A stretch of 37,165 bases of DNA from Lachnospiraceae bacterium (GCA_024698345.1 JAILRH010000198.1:1-37165), one strand, 5' to 3'; numbered from the stretch's first letter, positions 24,341-32,043 are shown. The notes: generated by a model from the letters alone, not told the origin. A program made the numbers and translations.

Positions 24341-24369
24341 TTGCAATAGGTGTACACCTATGCTATAAT
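24341..24369 (+). promoter_or_regulatory. Promoter with TAGGTGTACACCTA operator (operon 2)
   Basis: TTGCAA (24341-24346) and TATAAT (24364-24369) are 17 bp apart, and TAGGTGTACACCTA (24347-24360) lies in the spacer. This is the same geometry as the promoter at 15574. A half site TAGGTGTGAG follows at about 24371. Confidence 0.88.
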
Positions 24370-24420
24370 ATAGGTGTGAGGTAGTTAACCGCTTGTGTAT
24401 TCGGAGCTACTAAAACAGGG

Positions 24421-24450
24421 AGGAAGATGTCAGAAGACATCGATTGCTAA
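24421..24450 (+). promoter_or_regulatory. GGAGGAAG-hairpin leader with 7-codon frame
   Basis: GGAGGAAG is followed by GATGTC-AGAA-GACATC-GAT. The ATG in the stem (24427) opens MSEDIDC, stop 24448-24450. The main gene's AAGGAGG site follows 5 bp later. The same module precedes both DUF5688 genes and occurs twice in the RNA at 11311-11534. Confidence 0.75.
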
Positions 24451-24469
24451 AAGCAAGGAGGTTTATATT

Positions 24470-24655
24470 ATGGAAAAAAGACAGGTAAAAACAGAGAGAG
24501 GAACAATTTGTGTAGTTGCAGAATTCAAATCAAGTGAAGAGGCTATGGAGCATGGTTTCTACTATTCATTTCACAGTACTGATTTAAACTGCCATGTATT
24601 TTCGAAATGCCTTGATGATTTAGGACACCACCACCAGTTTGCCCTTGTAAGATAA
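24470..24655 (+). CDS. Small protein, first gene of operon 2
   Basis: The 61-residue protein (MEKRQVKTERGTICVVAEF...) has SSEEAMEHGFYYSFHSTDLNCHVFSKC and ends with LGHHHQFALVR. The His/Cys content could allow metal binding. The ATG follows AAGGAGG. No family is recognised. It is preceded by the hairpin/short-frame leader and the TAGGTGTACACCTA promoter. Confidence 0.6.
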   Translation: MEKRQVKTERGTICVVAEFKSSEEAMEHGFYYSFHSTDLNCHVFSKCLDDLGHHHQFALVR

Positions 24656-24667
24656 GGGGGTAAGCGT

Positions 24668-26029
24668 ATGCAGCAGGAATGTTTCTCATTTGTATACGAC
24701 ATGGTTGATTACATAAGGGATTGTGACTGTACTGTTAATACTCCGGTTATAAGAGGTGTTAAGGATAATCCCATTTATGGTAAAGGACATGTTATTACTC
24801 CAAGAGTTAAAGGAAGAACAGACAGTGAACATTTCAAAAACATCTATCTTGACAATTTACTTCCACTTGAAGATTACGACTTAATAGTCGTACTCTTCTC
24901 CGGAGGTAAAGATTCAATGGCTTGTTATTATAAGCTGATAGAGCTTGGTGTTCCAAAAGAAAAAATAGAGCTTTGGCACCACGATATAGATGGTGGTCAT
25001 CCATTAAGAAGAATGGATTGGAAATGTACAAGCAATTATGTAAAAAGCTTTGCAACAGCCGAGGGGGTTCCTTTAAGAATATCCTATCGTGTTAACGGAT
25101 TCTTTGGAGAGCTGTATCGTGTTGGTGCATCAGAGCCGATCAGATGGGTTGACCCTGATACTGAAGAGATAAAAGAATGTAAGTTATCTTACAAGCAAAA
25201 AGAATGTCAGGAGTTAAAAAAGACCTGTACTGAAGACTTGGAAGACAAGCTGAAAGATTATGGCTACAGAATGAAGTTTCCAGCTAAATCGGGCGATTTA
25301 AGCACCAGATGGTGCAGTGCTTATCTAAAGATTGCAGTTGCAGACAGTGTAGTGAGCAACCTTGATTCTCTTGGAGAACTTGAAAGCCTTGGTGGAAAAA
25401 GACATAAGTTTCCGGCGAAAGGTTCTACTCACAATGGAAGATGGTGTTCAGGAAACTTAAAGGCAGCAGTCCAGGACAGTATTACTTCAAACATGGATGA
25501 AACGAAAGAAAATAAAAAAATACTTATTGTATCTGGTGAACGAAGAGGTGAAAGCAAGGGACGTTCAAAGTACAACGAGATTGAAATTCACAGAACAAAT
25601 GCTGAAAAGAGAGCTAACAGAACTGTTCACCAGTGGAGAGCCGTTATTGATTATTCTGAAAAGGATGTATGGGAAGTGTTAAAAAGACACAAAGTTAATC
25701 CTCATCCTTGCTACAGAGCAGGGTGGAATCGATGCAGTTGTGCAATGTGCATTTTCTCTACTCCTACTCTTTTCGCAGGAATCAGAGAGCTTTACCCTGA
25801 AGAATACGAAAAACTCAAGAAGGATGAAGAAATTCTCGGGTTTACACTTGATAATAAGAAAGATTTGGATTCATTCGTAGGAAACGCAAAGTCATGTGTA
25901 TATAATGGCGATTCAAAGGCAATAAAAAGCCTTGTAACAGGCGAATTTACTACAAATGATGTCTTTGTCAAAGATAAGTGGATGTATCCTGCAGGAGCAT
26001 TTCATGGTGCTGAGGGTGGTCCTTGTTGA
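24668..26029 (+). CDS. PP-loop ATPase / PAPS reductase-like enzyme with duplicated RWCS motif
   Basis: This 453-residue protein belongs to the phosphoadenosine phosphosulfate reductase-like branch of PP-loop ATPases, which adenylate a substrate for sulfur or other group transfer. SGGKDS (78-83) is the ATP loop. RWCSAYLK (214-221) and RWCSGNLK (258-265) are two copies of the motif that usually occurs once, each preceded by KFPAK. VSGERRGES (288-296) and PCYRAGWNRCSCAMC (about 347-361) follow. The latter has four cysteines that may hold zinc or an Fe-S cluster. Relatives occur on phages and plasmids. DNA modification (DndC-like) or nucleoside modification is possible, but no partner genes such as dndD/E are present. 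It shares an operon with an adenine methyltransferase. Confidence 0.82.
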   Translation: MQQECFSFVYDMVDYIRDCDCTVNTPVIRGVKDNPIYGKGHVITPRVKGRTDSEHFKNIYLDNLLPLEDYDLIVVLFSGGKDSMACYYKLIELGVPKEKIELWHHDIDGGHPLRRMDWKCTSNYVKSFATAEGVPLRISYRVNGFFGELYRVGASEPIRWVDPDTEEIKECKLSYKQKECQELKKTCTEDLEDKLKDYGYRMKFPAKSGDLSTRWCSAYLKIAVADSVVSNLDSLGELESLGGKRHKFPAKGSTHNGRWCSGNLKAAVQDSITSNMDETKENKKILIVSGERRGESKGRSKYNEIEIHRTNAEKRANRTVHQWRAVIDYSEKDVWEVLKRHKVNPHPCYRAGWNRCSCAMCIFSTPTLFAGIRELYPEEYEKLKKDEEILGFTLDNKKDLDSFVGNAKSCVYNGDSKAIKSLVTGEFTTNDVFVKDKWMYPAGAFHGAEGGPC

Positions 26030-26138
26030 CCGCCCCGGCATAATACATTGTTTGAGAGAAATAATCGTGGCTTATTATGGCTGACAATTACAATGGAATA
26101 TAACAAAAATACTGATTGATAAGGAGATGTAAGTTATT

Positions 26139-26417
26139 ATGACTAAAGAAGAATTTAAGAAAATTTTGGATGTTTTTATTACTGCAAGAAGAATCAGGAG
26201 CGAACTTATTAGAACTCTTATCGGTGGAGACGAAACCGCTACTCCAATAAACGAAGATGCTCTGTTTAGTAAGATAGAGCGATTTGAAAATATTATAAAG
26301 GAGCATTCGTTATTTGCAGGACCACGTACTGATGAAGCTTATGCCAATTTATTTAAGATAATTGATTCAAGCCAATTATCTTTGGATGAGAAGGTTGATA
26401 AGCTGTATAAAGAATAA
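26139..26417 (+). CDS. Small helical protein, unknown
   Basis: The 92-residue protein (MTKEEFKKILDVFITARR...) is predicted all-helical with charged surfaces. It has a TAAGGAG site. No family is recognised. The 109 bp before it contain only weak inverted repeats (AATAAT/TTATTA at about 26061). It is a member of operon 2. Confidence 0.55.
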   Translation: MTKEEFKKILDVFITARRIRSELIRTLIGGDETATPINEDALFSKIERFENIIKEHSLFAGPRTDEAYANLFKIIDSSQLSLDEKVDKLYKE

Positions 26418-26438
26418 TCGTATAAGGAGAGATTTATA

Positions 26439-26759
26439 ATGATAAGATGCTTTCGTGGAGATGGCGATAAAGAATATTCAGACTTGGAGCTTATTACACG
26501 TATTGATAAAATACTTGATGAAAATAAAAACTATACTGATATAGAAATATCTTTTTGGCAGCTCGATGAATACAGGGGGTGTGTTTCTATAACTTTTGGC
26601 AAAAAGCCTTTTAAACTTGGAAGTACGCATGTACTACTGCTTCATGAAATAAATCTTGAAACAGAAACGTTTAGCGACTGCGTAAAAGAGATACAGCGTG
26701 AAAAATCATTGATTAAAAGGAAGTTTAAAAATATAATAGTTTCAAGTAATCTTAGATAA
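26439..26759 (+). CDS. Hypothetical protein
   Basis: The 106-residue mixed alpha/beta protein (MIRCFRGDGDKEYSDLEL...) has DEYRGCVSITFGKKPFKLG in the centre and a basic C-terminus (EKSLIKRKFKNIIVSSNLR). It has a TAAGGAGAG site. Not recognised. Confidence 0.55.
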   Translation: MIRCFRGDGDKEYSDLELITRIDKILDENKNYTDIEISFWQLDEYRGCVSITFGKKPFKLGSTHVLLLHEINLETETFSDCVKEIQREKSLIKRKFKNIIVSSNLR

Positions 26760-26807
26760 AAACTGATGTGATATAAAAATGAATTAACAAAAAGACGGGA
26801 GGATATT

Positions 26808-27080
26808 ATGGCATTTATAAACAACGAAGGACGAAAAATTAGTTATGAATGTGAGGCACTTATAGCGGAATTAAAACAGGATATTGCTGAATTTGGCGGC
26901 GATACCATTTTTGAAGTTGTGGTTCAGGAAATGGAAGGTGTCACCATTTATAAAAATTACAACTTTATCGATGATGATCCGGAAACAGAGTTTACATTAG
27001 AAGAGGGAGAAAGATTTATACAGATGACTGGTACTGCTCTTCTTATGATGCTTGAAAAACAAAATCTTTTAGAGGTATAA
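26808..27080 (+). CDS. Small acidic protein, unknown
   Basis: The 90-residue acidic protein (MAFINNEGRKISYECEAL...) contains IDDDPETEFTLEEGERFIQMTG. It has a GGGAGG site. Its stop is 3 bp before the methyltransferase start, so the two are likely translated together. A role linked to the methyltransferase is possible but unproven. Confidence 0.6.
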   Translation: MAFINNEGRKISYECEALIAELKQDIAEFGGDTIFEVVVQEMEGVTIYKNYNFIDDDPETEFTLEEGERFIQMTGTALLMMLEKQNLLEV

Positions 27081-27083
27081 GGT

Positions 27084-27887
27084 ATGAATAGTGTTCTTAA
27101 GTATCCGGGTTCAAAATGGAATATTGCTGATAATATAATTTCATTACTTCCTGAGCATCATACTTATGTAGAACCTTTTTTTGGAAGTGGAGCTGTGTTT
27201 TTTAATAAAAAGCCTTCTGACATTGAGTTAATAAATGATTTGGACTTGAATGTTGTGAACCTTTTTCGCTGTATTAAAGAGGATTCTGGCAAATTGTCTG
27301 CTCTTATTGCTGCTACTCCTTTTAGCAGATATGAGTATGAGGAGACTTATTGTAATGCTGTTCCGGATGAGCCGTATGAGAAAGCCTTGGTTTTTCTGAT
27401 TAGATGTTGGATGGGACATGGGTACAGGACAAATGGAAACAAAGTTGGTTGGAAAAATGATGTTGTTGGACGAGAAAAAATGTATGCGTTATGGAACTGG
27501 TACCGACTTCCTGAGTGGGTTGCACAGATTGCAGAACGACTGAGAATGGTTCAAATTGAGAACAGACCGGCTCTTGAAGTTATCGAACGGTTCAATTATG
27601 ATAATGTATTCATGTATCTGGATCCGCCATACGTTCTTTCAACAAGAAGTGGTAAGCAATATAATCACGAAATGAGTGATTCCGAACATGAGGAGTTTTT
27701 GCAGCAGATTATCAATTCTAAGGCAAAGATAATGGTGTCAGGTTATGATAATGATATGTATAACGATTATTTAGGCTCATGGGGCAAGTTTTCTTTTGAT
27801 GCCAAAGCAGAATATGGCAGAGCAAGAAAAGAGTGTATATGGCTGAATTATCACTGCAAAAGGCAGTTAAGTTTATTTGATATATAA
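27084..27887 (+). CDS. D12-class (Dam-like) adenine-specific DNA methyltransferase
   Basis: The 267-residue protein has the D12/Dam layout: YPGSKW near the N-terminus (AdoMet contact), YVEPFFGSGAVFF (28-40, motif I), NDLDLNVVNLF, and the catalytic DPPY (180-183) followed by SGYDND. It transfers a methyl group to N6 of adenine; the target sequence cannot be read off. No cognate endonuclease is adjacent, so it is an orphan methylase, as is common on phages and plasmids, where it protects against host restriction or controls replication timing. It lies in operon 2, with the PP-loop enzyme upstream. Confidence 0.92.
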   Translation: MNSVLKYPGSKWNIADNIISLLPEHHTYVEPFFGSGAVFFNKKPSDIELINDLDLNVVNLFRCIKEDSGKLSALIAATPFSRYEYEETYCNAVPDEPYEKALVFLIRCWMGHGYRTNGNKVGWKNDVVGREKMYALWNWYRLPEWVAQIAERLRMVQIENRPALEVIERFNYDNVFMYLDPPYVLSTRSGKQYNHEMSDSEHEEFLQQIINSKAKIMVSGYDNDMYNDYLGSWGKFSFDAKAEYGRARKECIWLNYHCKRQLSLFDI

Positions 27888-27905
27888 TAATTCTGGAGGT
27901 GTGTT

Positions 27906-28109
27906 ATGGCAGGAAATTACAACAAGGCTGCTCAATTAAAGTATAATAAAGAAAAAACAACTCAGGTTAAGTTGAAACTTAACAATGAAACGGACAAAGA
28001 AATATTAGCCAAATTAGATGAGGTTGCTAGTAAGCAAGGCTATATTAAGAAGCTCATCCAGTTGGATATGAAATATAATATCATTGAAAAATATGCTGAT
28101 GAAAAATAA
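27906..28109 (+). CDS. Small ribbon-helix-helix-like protein
   Basis: The 67-residue protein has TQVKLKLNNETDKEILAKLDEVASKQGYIKKLIQLDMKY (about 19-57), the strand-helix-helix pattern of Arc/CopG-type DNA-binding proteins. Close look-alikes are widespread on Firmicute mobile elements. It could be a transcriptional repressor or an antitoxin without its toxin. The TGGAGG site is good. It is a candidate binder of palindromes in this window. Confidence 0.7.
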   Translation: MAGNYNKAAQLKYNKEKTTQVKLKLNNETDKEILAKLDEVASKQGYIKKLIQLDMKYNIIEKYADEK

Positions 28110-28132
28110 CATTGAATTGGAGGTATATTATT

Positions 28133-28576
28133 ATGGCAGCAGATATTATTTTTAATGGAAAGGAACATGAAACTACATTTTATACTTGGATGAAATCAAT
28201 AGGAGGCAACTTTGGCGACAGCGAAAGGGTTGCACTCTTCTATGTATTGAGTATTACCGATGATTGTAGGAATCACATAGATGATTTGTATAATTTTAAT
28301 TCTCATTGCGTTAAACCTGGTGCTTTGCATCATGGCTGGATTACAAGTTCTGACACAAGAACTATAAGGTTAGCTTTTAACCTTTTTAACGGGAAAGTTC
28401 CAACTGCTCTTGAAGAATCATCTGAAAGTAGCGACAATCTGTATAACAAAGAGGGCGAATTTGAATATGACAAAAGTGAGTTACTTGGTAGTACTCCTTC
28501 TTCTATTTTTTGTGACTCGCTTGCAATATACTTTGTTCAGGGACTTAAATTAAGATATCAGTGTTATTTTGAGTAG
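28133..28576 (+). CDS. DUF6075-like protein
   Basis: The 147-residue protein has SERVALFYVLSITDDCRNHIDDLYNF, GALHHGWITSSDTRTIRLAFNLFNG, and STPSSIFCDSLAIYFVQGLKLRY. These match the block order of DUF6075 proteins (remembered: CEDTR..., GWQT...RLAFNLWN, TPSEIFCC...Y), which are common on Lachnospiraceae and Clostridia mobile elements and have unknown function. The start follows TGGAGG; an in-frame ATG at 28112 lacks a site. It is the last gene of operon 2. Confidence 0.68.
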   Translation: MAADIIFNGKEHETTFYTWMKSIGGNFGDSERVALFYVLSITDDCRNHIDDLYNFNSHCVKPGALHHGWITSSDTRTIRLAFNLFNGKVPTALEESSESSDNLYNKEGEFEYDKSELLGSTPSSIFCDSLAIYFVQGLKLRYQCYFE

Positions 28577-28581
28577 TTTTT

Positions 28582-28621
28582 AGAAAATACCTCTAACACT
28601 AACCTGTTTGGGGTATTTTCT
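28582..28621 (+). terminator. Terminator of operon 2
   Basis: AGAAAATACC (28582-28591) pairs with GGTATTTTCT (28612-28621), followed by a short T-rich end. Confidence 0.75.
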
Positions 28622-28624
28622 TTC

Positions 28625-28653
28625 TTGTCGCTTTTGTGTTGTTATGGTATTAT
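28625..28653 (+). promoter_or_regulatory. Promoter of the XRE gene at 28680
   Basis: TTGTCG (28625-28630) and TATTAT (28648-28653) are 17 bp apart, giving a short leader with a CGGAGG ribosome site. Confidence 0.6.
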
Positions 28654-28679
28654 TTGTATAACGATACGGAGGTGCGTTA

Positions 28680-29068
28680 TGAAAGTAACGAATGGTGAGG
28701 AGCTTAGAGCGGCCAGAGAACAACTGAATATGACTAGAAGCGAGCTTGCTAGTAAGATTGGTATCTCCAAATCAGTGTTAGATAAGTTAGAAACCGGCAG
28801 CAGAGGCGGTTGGGCTAAAACGTGGGATACCATTAACGAAGGGCTTAAAGAGATAATGGAAAATAAGGATTCCATCTGGGATCGACTAAATAAAGATATT
28901 GCCGAATATGGAAAAACAAGAAAAGCATATTTATATTTTAAGAGAAATGTAAGAAATAATTTTGACTTGATTGATTACAGTTTGGAACGTATTGTTGACG
29001 AAAGGCGCTACGTCAAATGTACTCTCGCTGATATATACAGGCTGTTGAATTCAGACAAATTGCAATAA
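28680..29068 (+). CDS. XRE-family helix-turn-helix regulator
   Basis: The 129-residue protein has an N-terminal helix-turn-helix, NGEELRAAREQLNMTRSELASKIGISKSVLDKLETGSRGG (about 5-44). The C-terminal region is helical and basic (IAEYGKTRKAYLYFKRNVRNN...), without a recognised effector domain. ATG at 28680 follows CGGAGGTG; the longer in-frame version starting upstream would cross the promoter. It is transcribed alone between two terminators, so it may act in trans. Confidence 0.85.
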
Positions 29069-29126
29069 AAAAACACCTAGCTGTGTACTATCATAATATG
29101 ATATGTGCAACAGTCAGGTGTTTTTT
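29067..29126. terminator. Bidirectional terminator
   Basis: ACACCT (29073-29078) and AGGTGT (29116-29121) close a stem extended by GCTGT/AACAG. A-runs lie to the left and T-runs to the right. It separates the convergent 28680 (+) and 29128 (-) genes. Confidence 0.85.
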
Positions 29127-29127
29127 G

Positions 29128-29556
29128 TTATGAGATAAGCTCATATTCAGGACTCCACTGAGAATCTTGGTAGATATCCCGTCCGGTATGGCGATAAGTC
29201 TCTCCGTCACAATGCTTATCGAATGCCATGATTGGATTTTCACGAATATCTCCCTCTTTTGGATTGAACCTGTCCCCAAAGTAAACATAAGCATTAGTGT
29301 GCTCATAATCTTCGGTTATGTCCCTACCTTCTTCATCTACAACAAAAAAGTCCTCGAATGGTTCAATACCTTCCCATGATGAAATCCATTCACCATCTTT
29401 ATATGTAAACAATTTGATCGCAGATGTAGGTTCTCCAATTCTGAAGCCTGATGAAATTGCAATTATCTCATCTTTTTCATTTTTCTGCACCAAAAATCCT
29501 TCCTTGATGCAGAAACCTTTATATTCCATATTGCTTGACATTTTTATCATTTTCAT
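29128..29556 (-). CDS. Hypothetical protein
   Basis: The 142-residue acidic, beta-rich protein has MEYKGFCIKEGFLVQKNEKDEI and a C-terminal FDKHCDGETYRHTGRDIYQDSQW. No family is recognised. The start follows AAGGAGG, with ATG codons at residues 1, 3, 6 and 10 in frame. It lies 43 bp downstream of the J-domain gene on the same strand and is probably co-transcribed. Confidence 0.58.
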   Translation of the reverse strand: MKMIKMSSNMEYKGFCIKEGFLVQKNEKDEIIAISSGFRIGEPTSAIKLFTYKDGEWISSWEGIEPFEDFFVVDEEGRDITEDYEHTNAYVYFGDRFNPKEGDIRENPIMAFDKHCDGETYRHTGRDIYQDSQWSPEYELIS

Positions 29557-29599
29557 ATCAAACGTCCTCCTTTTTTATATTATATTACACTAATGTTTT

Positions 29600-30622
29600 T
29601 TAGGCTATATTGATTTTATCCAGTTTTTCTGTTGGATCCTCTTTAAATACGAAGCTATGTGTGAATTTTGAATAATAACCACCAATGCTTTTTATCTTTT
29701 TGTTAAGCTCTATGTAGTCTTGCTTACTTAATGTTTCAATCCACTTCACCAGGAATATTTTTTCGTGAGTCTTTGTATGCTCAGATTCTGTGATGGTATA
29801 CGCTTTTCCTGATGTATCTATTGCAGCAGTCCCGCTCTCTTTATTATCCTCTTTGGCAGCAGGTGTAGTATTTGCTTTTTTGATACGTGCGGTTCTATTA
29901 ACCTGTACGCATTCTGAATAATCAACATCTCCACCATAGAAGTTAACATCAAAATAGTCTATCATTGAATCACTGTCATCATAATTGTATGACCTGACAA
30001 ATGCTTCAACATCTTCAATCACGCTTTTGAAATATTCTGTTTTTATCCGGTAAAACGGTGAAATCTCATAAGCTTTTTCGTATTCCCTAATGAAATCTTC
30101 GTCAACCCATGCATCAAGCTTGAAATAGCCATTTTTTAACATTCTATAGAATGTAGTGTCTATTTCTTCACTGTCATAATTAAGTGGCATTTGCGCGCGT
30201 AAATCGTCGCCTGTCTTATACATTTTATCGGGAAATTCCAATAAACTGATTTGTAATGACTGACACATTGATGCGTATTTAGTACGTACACTAAACTTAC
30301 ATGTAGGATACTTTTCTTTAATGTATCGTCTTATAATCTGCGCTATTTCCTTTAAGGATAATTTCGCATCATAGTTACTGCCTTCCCAACCATATTGAGT
30401 ATAGAAGTATCTCTTGGTTGAGCTTGCTGTTTCTTTCTTTTCTTCTTCTGTAAGCTTGCTTACGTCTTTATCTTTCCAAATCGAAAAAAGAACATCATAT
30501 TCGACATTTATTTCTTTCATTTTTTCAAGATCGCCACCATTGTCCGGGTGATTTTCCTTAAGCAATATTTTATATTTTTCCTTAAGGTCCTTATAGCTTT
30601 TTATATTGTTAAAATATTTCAT
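29600..30622 (-). CDS. J-domain protein fused to LPD29-like and C-terminal domains
   Basis: The 340-residue protein begins with a short J-domain (YKDLKEKYKILLKENHPDNGGDLEKMKEINVEYD, HPD at 25-27), which stimulates Hsp70. The middle, SLKEIAQIIRRYIKEKYPTCKFSVRTKYASMCQSLQI (about 84-120), resembles the large-polyvalent-protein-associated domain LPD29 of phage and plasmid proteins. The C-terminal part (HEKIFLVKWIETLSKQDYIELNKKIKSIGGYYSKFTHSFVFKEDP) is a compact motif common on such elements. No zinc-finger region of a true DnaJ is present. A role in early infection or transfer is suggested by the domain types only. Confidence 0.72.
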   Translation of the reverse strand: MKYFNNIKSYKDLKEKYKILLKENHPDNGGDLEKMKEINVEYDVLFSIWKDKDVSKLTEEEKKETASSTKRYFYTQYGWEGSNYDAKLSLKEIAQIIRRYIKEKYPTCKFSVRTKYASMCQSLQISLLEFPDKMYKTGDDLRAQMPLNYDSEEIDTTFYRMLKNGYFKLDAWVDEDFIREYEKAYEISPFYRIKTEYFKSVIEDVEAFVRSYNYDDSDSMIDYFDVNFYGGDVDYSECVQVNRTARIKKANTTPAAKEDNKESGTAAIDTSGKAYTITESEHTKTHEKIFLVKWIETLSKQDYIELNKKIKSIGGYYSKFTHSFVFKEDPTEKLDKINIA

Positions 30623-30679
30623 AATATGTTTCCTCCTGTTTTACTTATTAAAATACCTTGAACAGCATCTTAATTATCG

Positions 30680-30862
30680 TTATTTAGCTACATACAACTC
30701 TGTTTCAATAGAATAGAATCCCAAGGTATAAAACAATCCAAAGTTGTAGTCCAACCAATCTAAGCAAGCTGTTATTGCCTTCTTGGGATTTTTTGTGAAC
30801 ACAGTATATAAAATACAGTCGTTGTTCCAAAAATCTGTCTTAAGATTTATTTTGTATGTCAT
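30680..30862 (-). CDS. Small protein, unknown
   Basis: The 60-residue protein (MTYKINLKTDFWNNDC...) is aromatic-rich (LDWLDYNFGLFYTLGFYSIETELYV) and could be a small beta-alpha-beta fold. It has an AGGAGG site. It lies 57 bp upstream of the J-domain gene. Not recognised. Confidence 0.55.
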   Translation of the reverse strand: MTYKINLKTDFWNNDCILYTVFTKNPKKAITACLDWLDYNFGLFYTLGFYSIETELYVAK

Positions 30863-30881
30863 AACTTCCTCCTTTTTTTAA

Positions 30882-30906
30882 AGGCGCCCACTAATTTTGG
30901 ACGCCT
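30882..30906 (-). terminator. Terminator after the first DUF5688 gene
   Basis: On the minus strand AGGCGTCC/GGGCGCCT forms a stem with one wobble, followed by a short TTT. It lies just after the 30918 stop. Confidence 0.6.
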
Positions 30907-30917
30907 CTTAATAATTG

Positions 30918-31853
30918 TTATTCTGTAATTGGTATATCTGATTTATAAGCAATGCTAACTTTGCGTGTTGCTCTGTCATACTTATATACTGAGTTAGAAA
31001 GTCTCTCGTTCAAATCTACGTTTTCGATATTTACCTCATGAACAGTCTTTACATGAGCTTCTAGTGTATCTGACTTTTGACTTATTGCGATAAGTTCATG
31101 TATGCTTGATGGAAATATGTATAAATCTCTATCAAGTGTTTCTGCCAGTAAATGAAATTTTTCCGCATAAAGCATAGCTCCTGTGGCAAACAAACCATCA
31201 ACATTCCTTATTGAATACATCATTTTTTCATTATCGATGTCTTTCATGAAATGTTCAATTTTTTCTTCACTAACGCCAATAGTTCTAAAAAGCTGATCTT
31301 CTCTTTCAATTCTAATATGCGTTAATTTATCCGTATTTTCTTTTGCCAATTCAAACAGCTCTTCTTCGCTTAAATTGTATTTTTTTGCTAGTTCATTGCT
31401 CACATAAGGTGAATAGTGACTTTCGCATATAGGATATTCCATATTTCTTATCAGATATATCACTGATAAATCTTCAAACTCTCTATGTGGAACGATTTCT
31501 AGTAATTTCTTGTTAAATTCTGTGTTTATAAGTGTAAGTATAACGTTGCTCTTCAATAACTCAAGATTAATAATTGATACATTATCTTCTTTCATTATCC
31601 TATATTCTCTGCCGATTTTGTTCATACAATAATCAAAATCTCTGGTAAATAAGTACGCTTCATAGACTTCATCAGCCGGAATTGAATAGCAGCTATACTG
31701 TGGCATATTATCGCTTTCCAGCGTAATATAATCCTTTGTTCCATTTATAACCGGGATATTTTTAATAACCGCTGTTTCATCTTTGAACGGTTCTCCAAGA
31801 AATTCTTTAAACTCTTCTTCCACCTTTTCTTTGAATTCTTCATAATTCATCAT
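30918..31853 (-). CDS. DUF5688 family protein, paralogue 1
   Basis: The 311-residue protein has the DUF5688 pattern: MNYEEFKEKVEEEFKEFLG at the N-terminus, IVPHREFEDLSVIYLIRN (about 121-138), a central helical NVDGLFATGAMLYAEKFHLLAETLDRDLYIFPSSIHELIAI (about 215-255), and a C-terminal NSVYKYDRATRKVSIAY. Such proteins are abundant in Lachnospiraceae, and their function is unknown. The second DUF5688 gene (32073) lies upstream on the same strand. The ATG pair is preceded by a short frame whose stop lies 6 bp before it, with the ribosome site inside the short frame. Confidence 0.85.
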   Translation of the reverse strand: MMNYEEFKEKVEEEFKEFLGEPFKDETAVIKNIPVINGTKDYITLESDNMPQYSCYSIPADEVYEAYLFTRDFDYCMNKIGREYRIMKEDNVSIINLELLKSNVILTLINTEFNKKLLEIVPHREFEDLSVIYLIRNMEYPICESHYSPYVSNELAKKYNLSEEELFELAKENTDKLTHIRIEREDQLFRTIGVSEEKIEHFMKDIDNEKMMYSIRNVDGLFATGAMLYAEKFHLLAETLDRDLYIFPSSIHELIAISQKSDTLEAHVKTVHEVNIENVDLNERLSNSVYKYDRATRKVSIAYKSDIPITE

Positions 31854-31859
31854 AACAAC

Positions 31860-31895
31860 TTACTCCTTTTTTATAAAATCGATGTCGATTGACAT
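31860..31895 (-). promoter_or_regulatory. GGAGGAAG-hairpin leader with 11-codon frame
   Basis: On the minus strand AGGAGGAAG is followed by GATGTC-AATC-GACATC-GAT. The ATG in the stem opens MSIDIDFIKKE with stop at 31860-31862. The ribosome site of the DUF5688 gene lies inside this frame, so reinitiation or coupling is expected. Confidence 0.75.
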
Positions 31896-31907
31896 CTTCC
31901 TCCTGTT

Positions 31908-32006
31908 TTACAATTCATCTTTGCACTGGCTGTAATATTCACACAATATGCAGCAGTGTTTACATTTTTTATTTGGTTTTAACCAATGTATTATTCTTTT
32001 TATCAT
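31908..32006 (-). CDS. 32-residue cysteine-rich protein
   Basis: The frame starts MIKRIIHWLKPNKKCKHCC and ends in EYYSQCKDEL. It has five cysteines (C-x2-CC-x2-C-x5-C), enough for a zinc site. The GGAGAAA ribosome site is strong and well spaced, and the stop overlaps the following AGGAGGAAG leader. The basic amphipathic N-terminus could bind membrane or nucleic acid. It lies between the two DUF5688 genes. Missed by length cut-offs, but the signals support a real gene. Function unknown. Confidence 0.6.
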   Translation of the reverse strand: MIKRIIHWLKPNKKCKHCCILCEYYSQCKDEL

Positions 32007-32027
32007 AAGTTTCTCCTTTTCAAAAAA

Positions 32028-32043
32028 GCACCCCGAAGGGTGC
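32028..32043 (-). terminator. Intrinsic terminator after the second DUF5688 gene
   Basis: GCACCC-CGAA-GGGTGC; on the minus strand it is followed by TTTTTTG. It separates the 32073 gene from the 32-residue protein. Confidence 0.85.

Noticed and set aside
24668..28576. DNA phosphorothioation (dnd) operon
   Set aside because: The PP-loop enzyme resembles DndC in motif only. No dndB, dndD, dndE or cysteine desulfurase gene is present.
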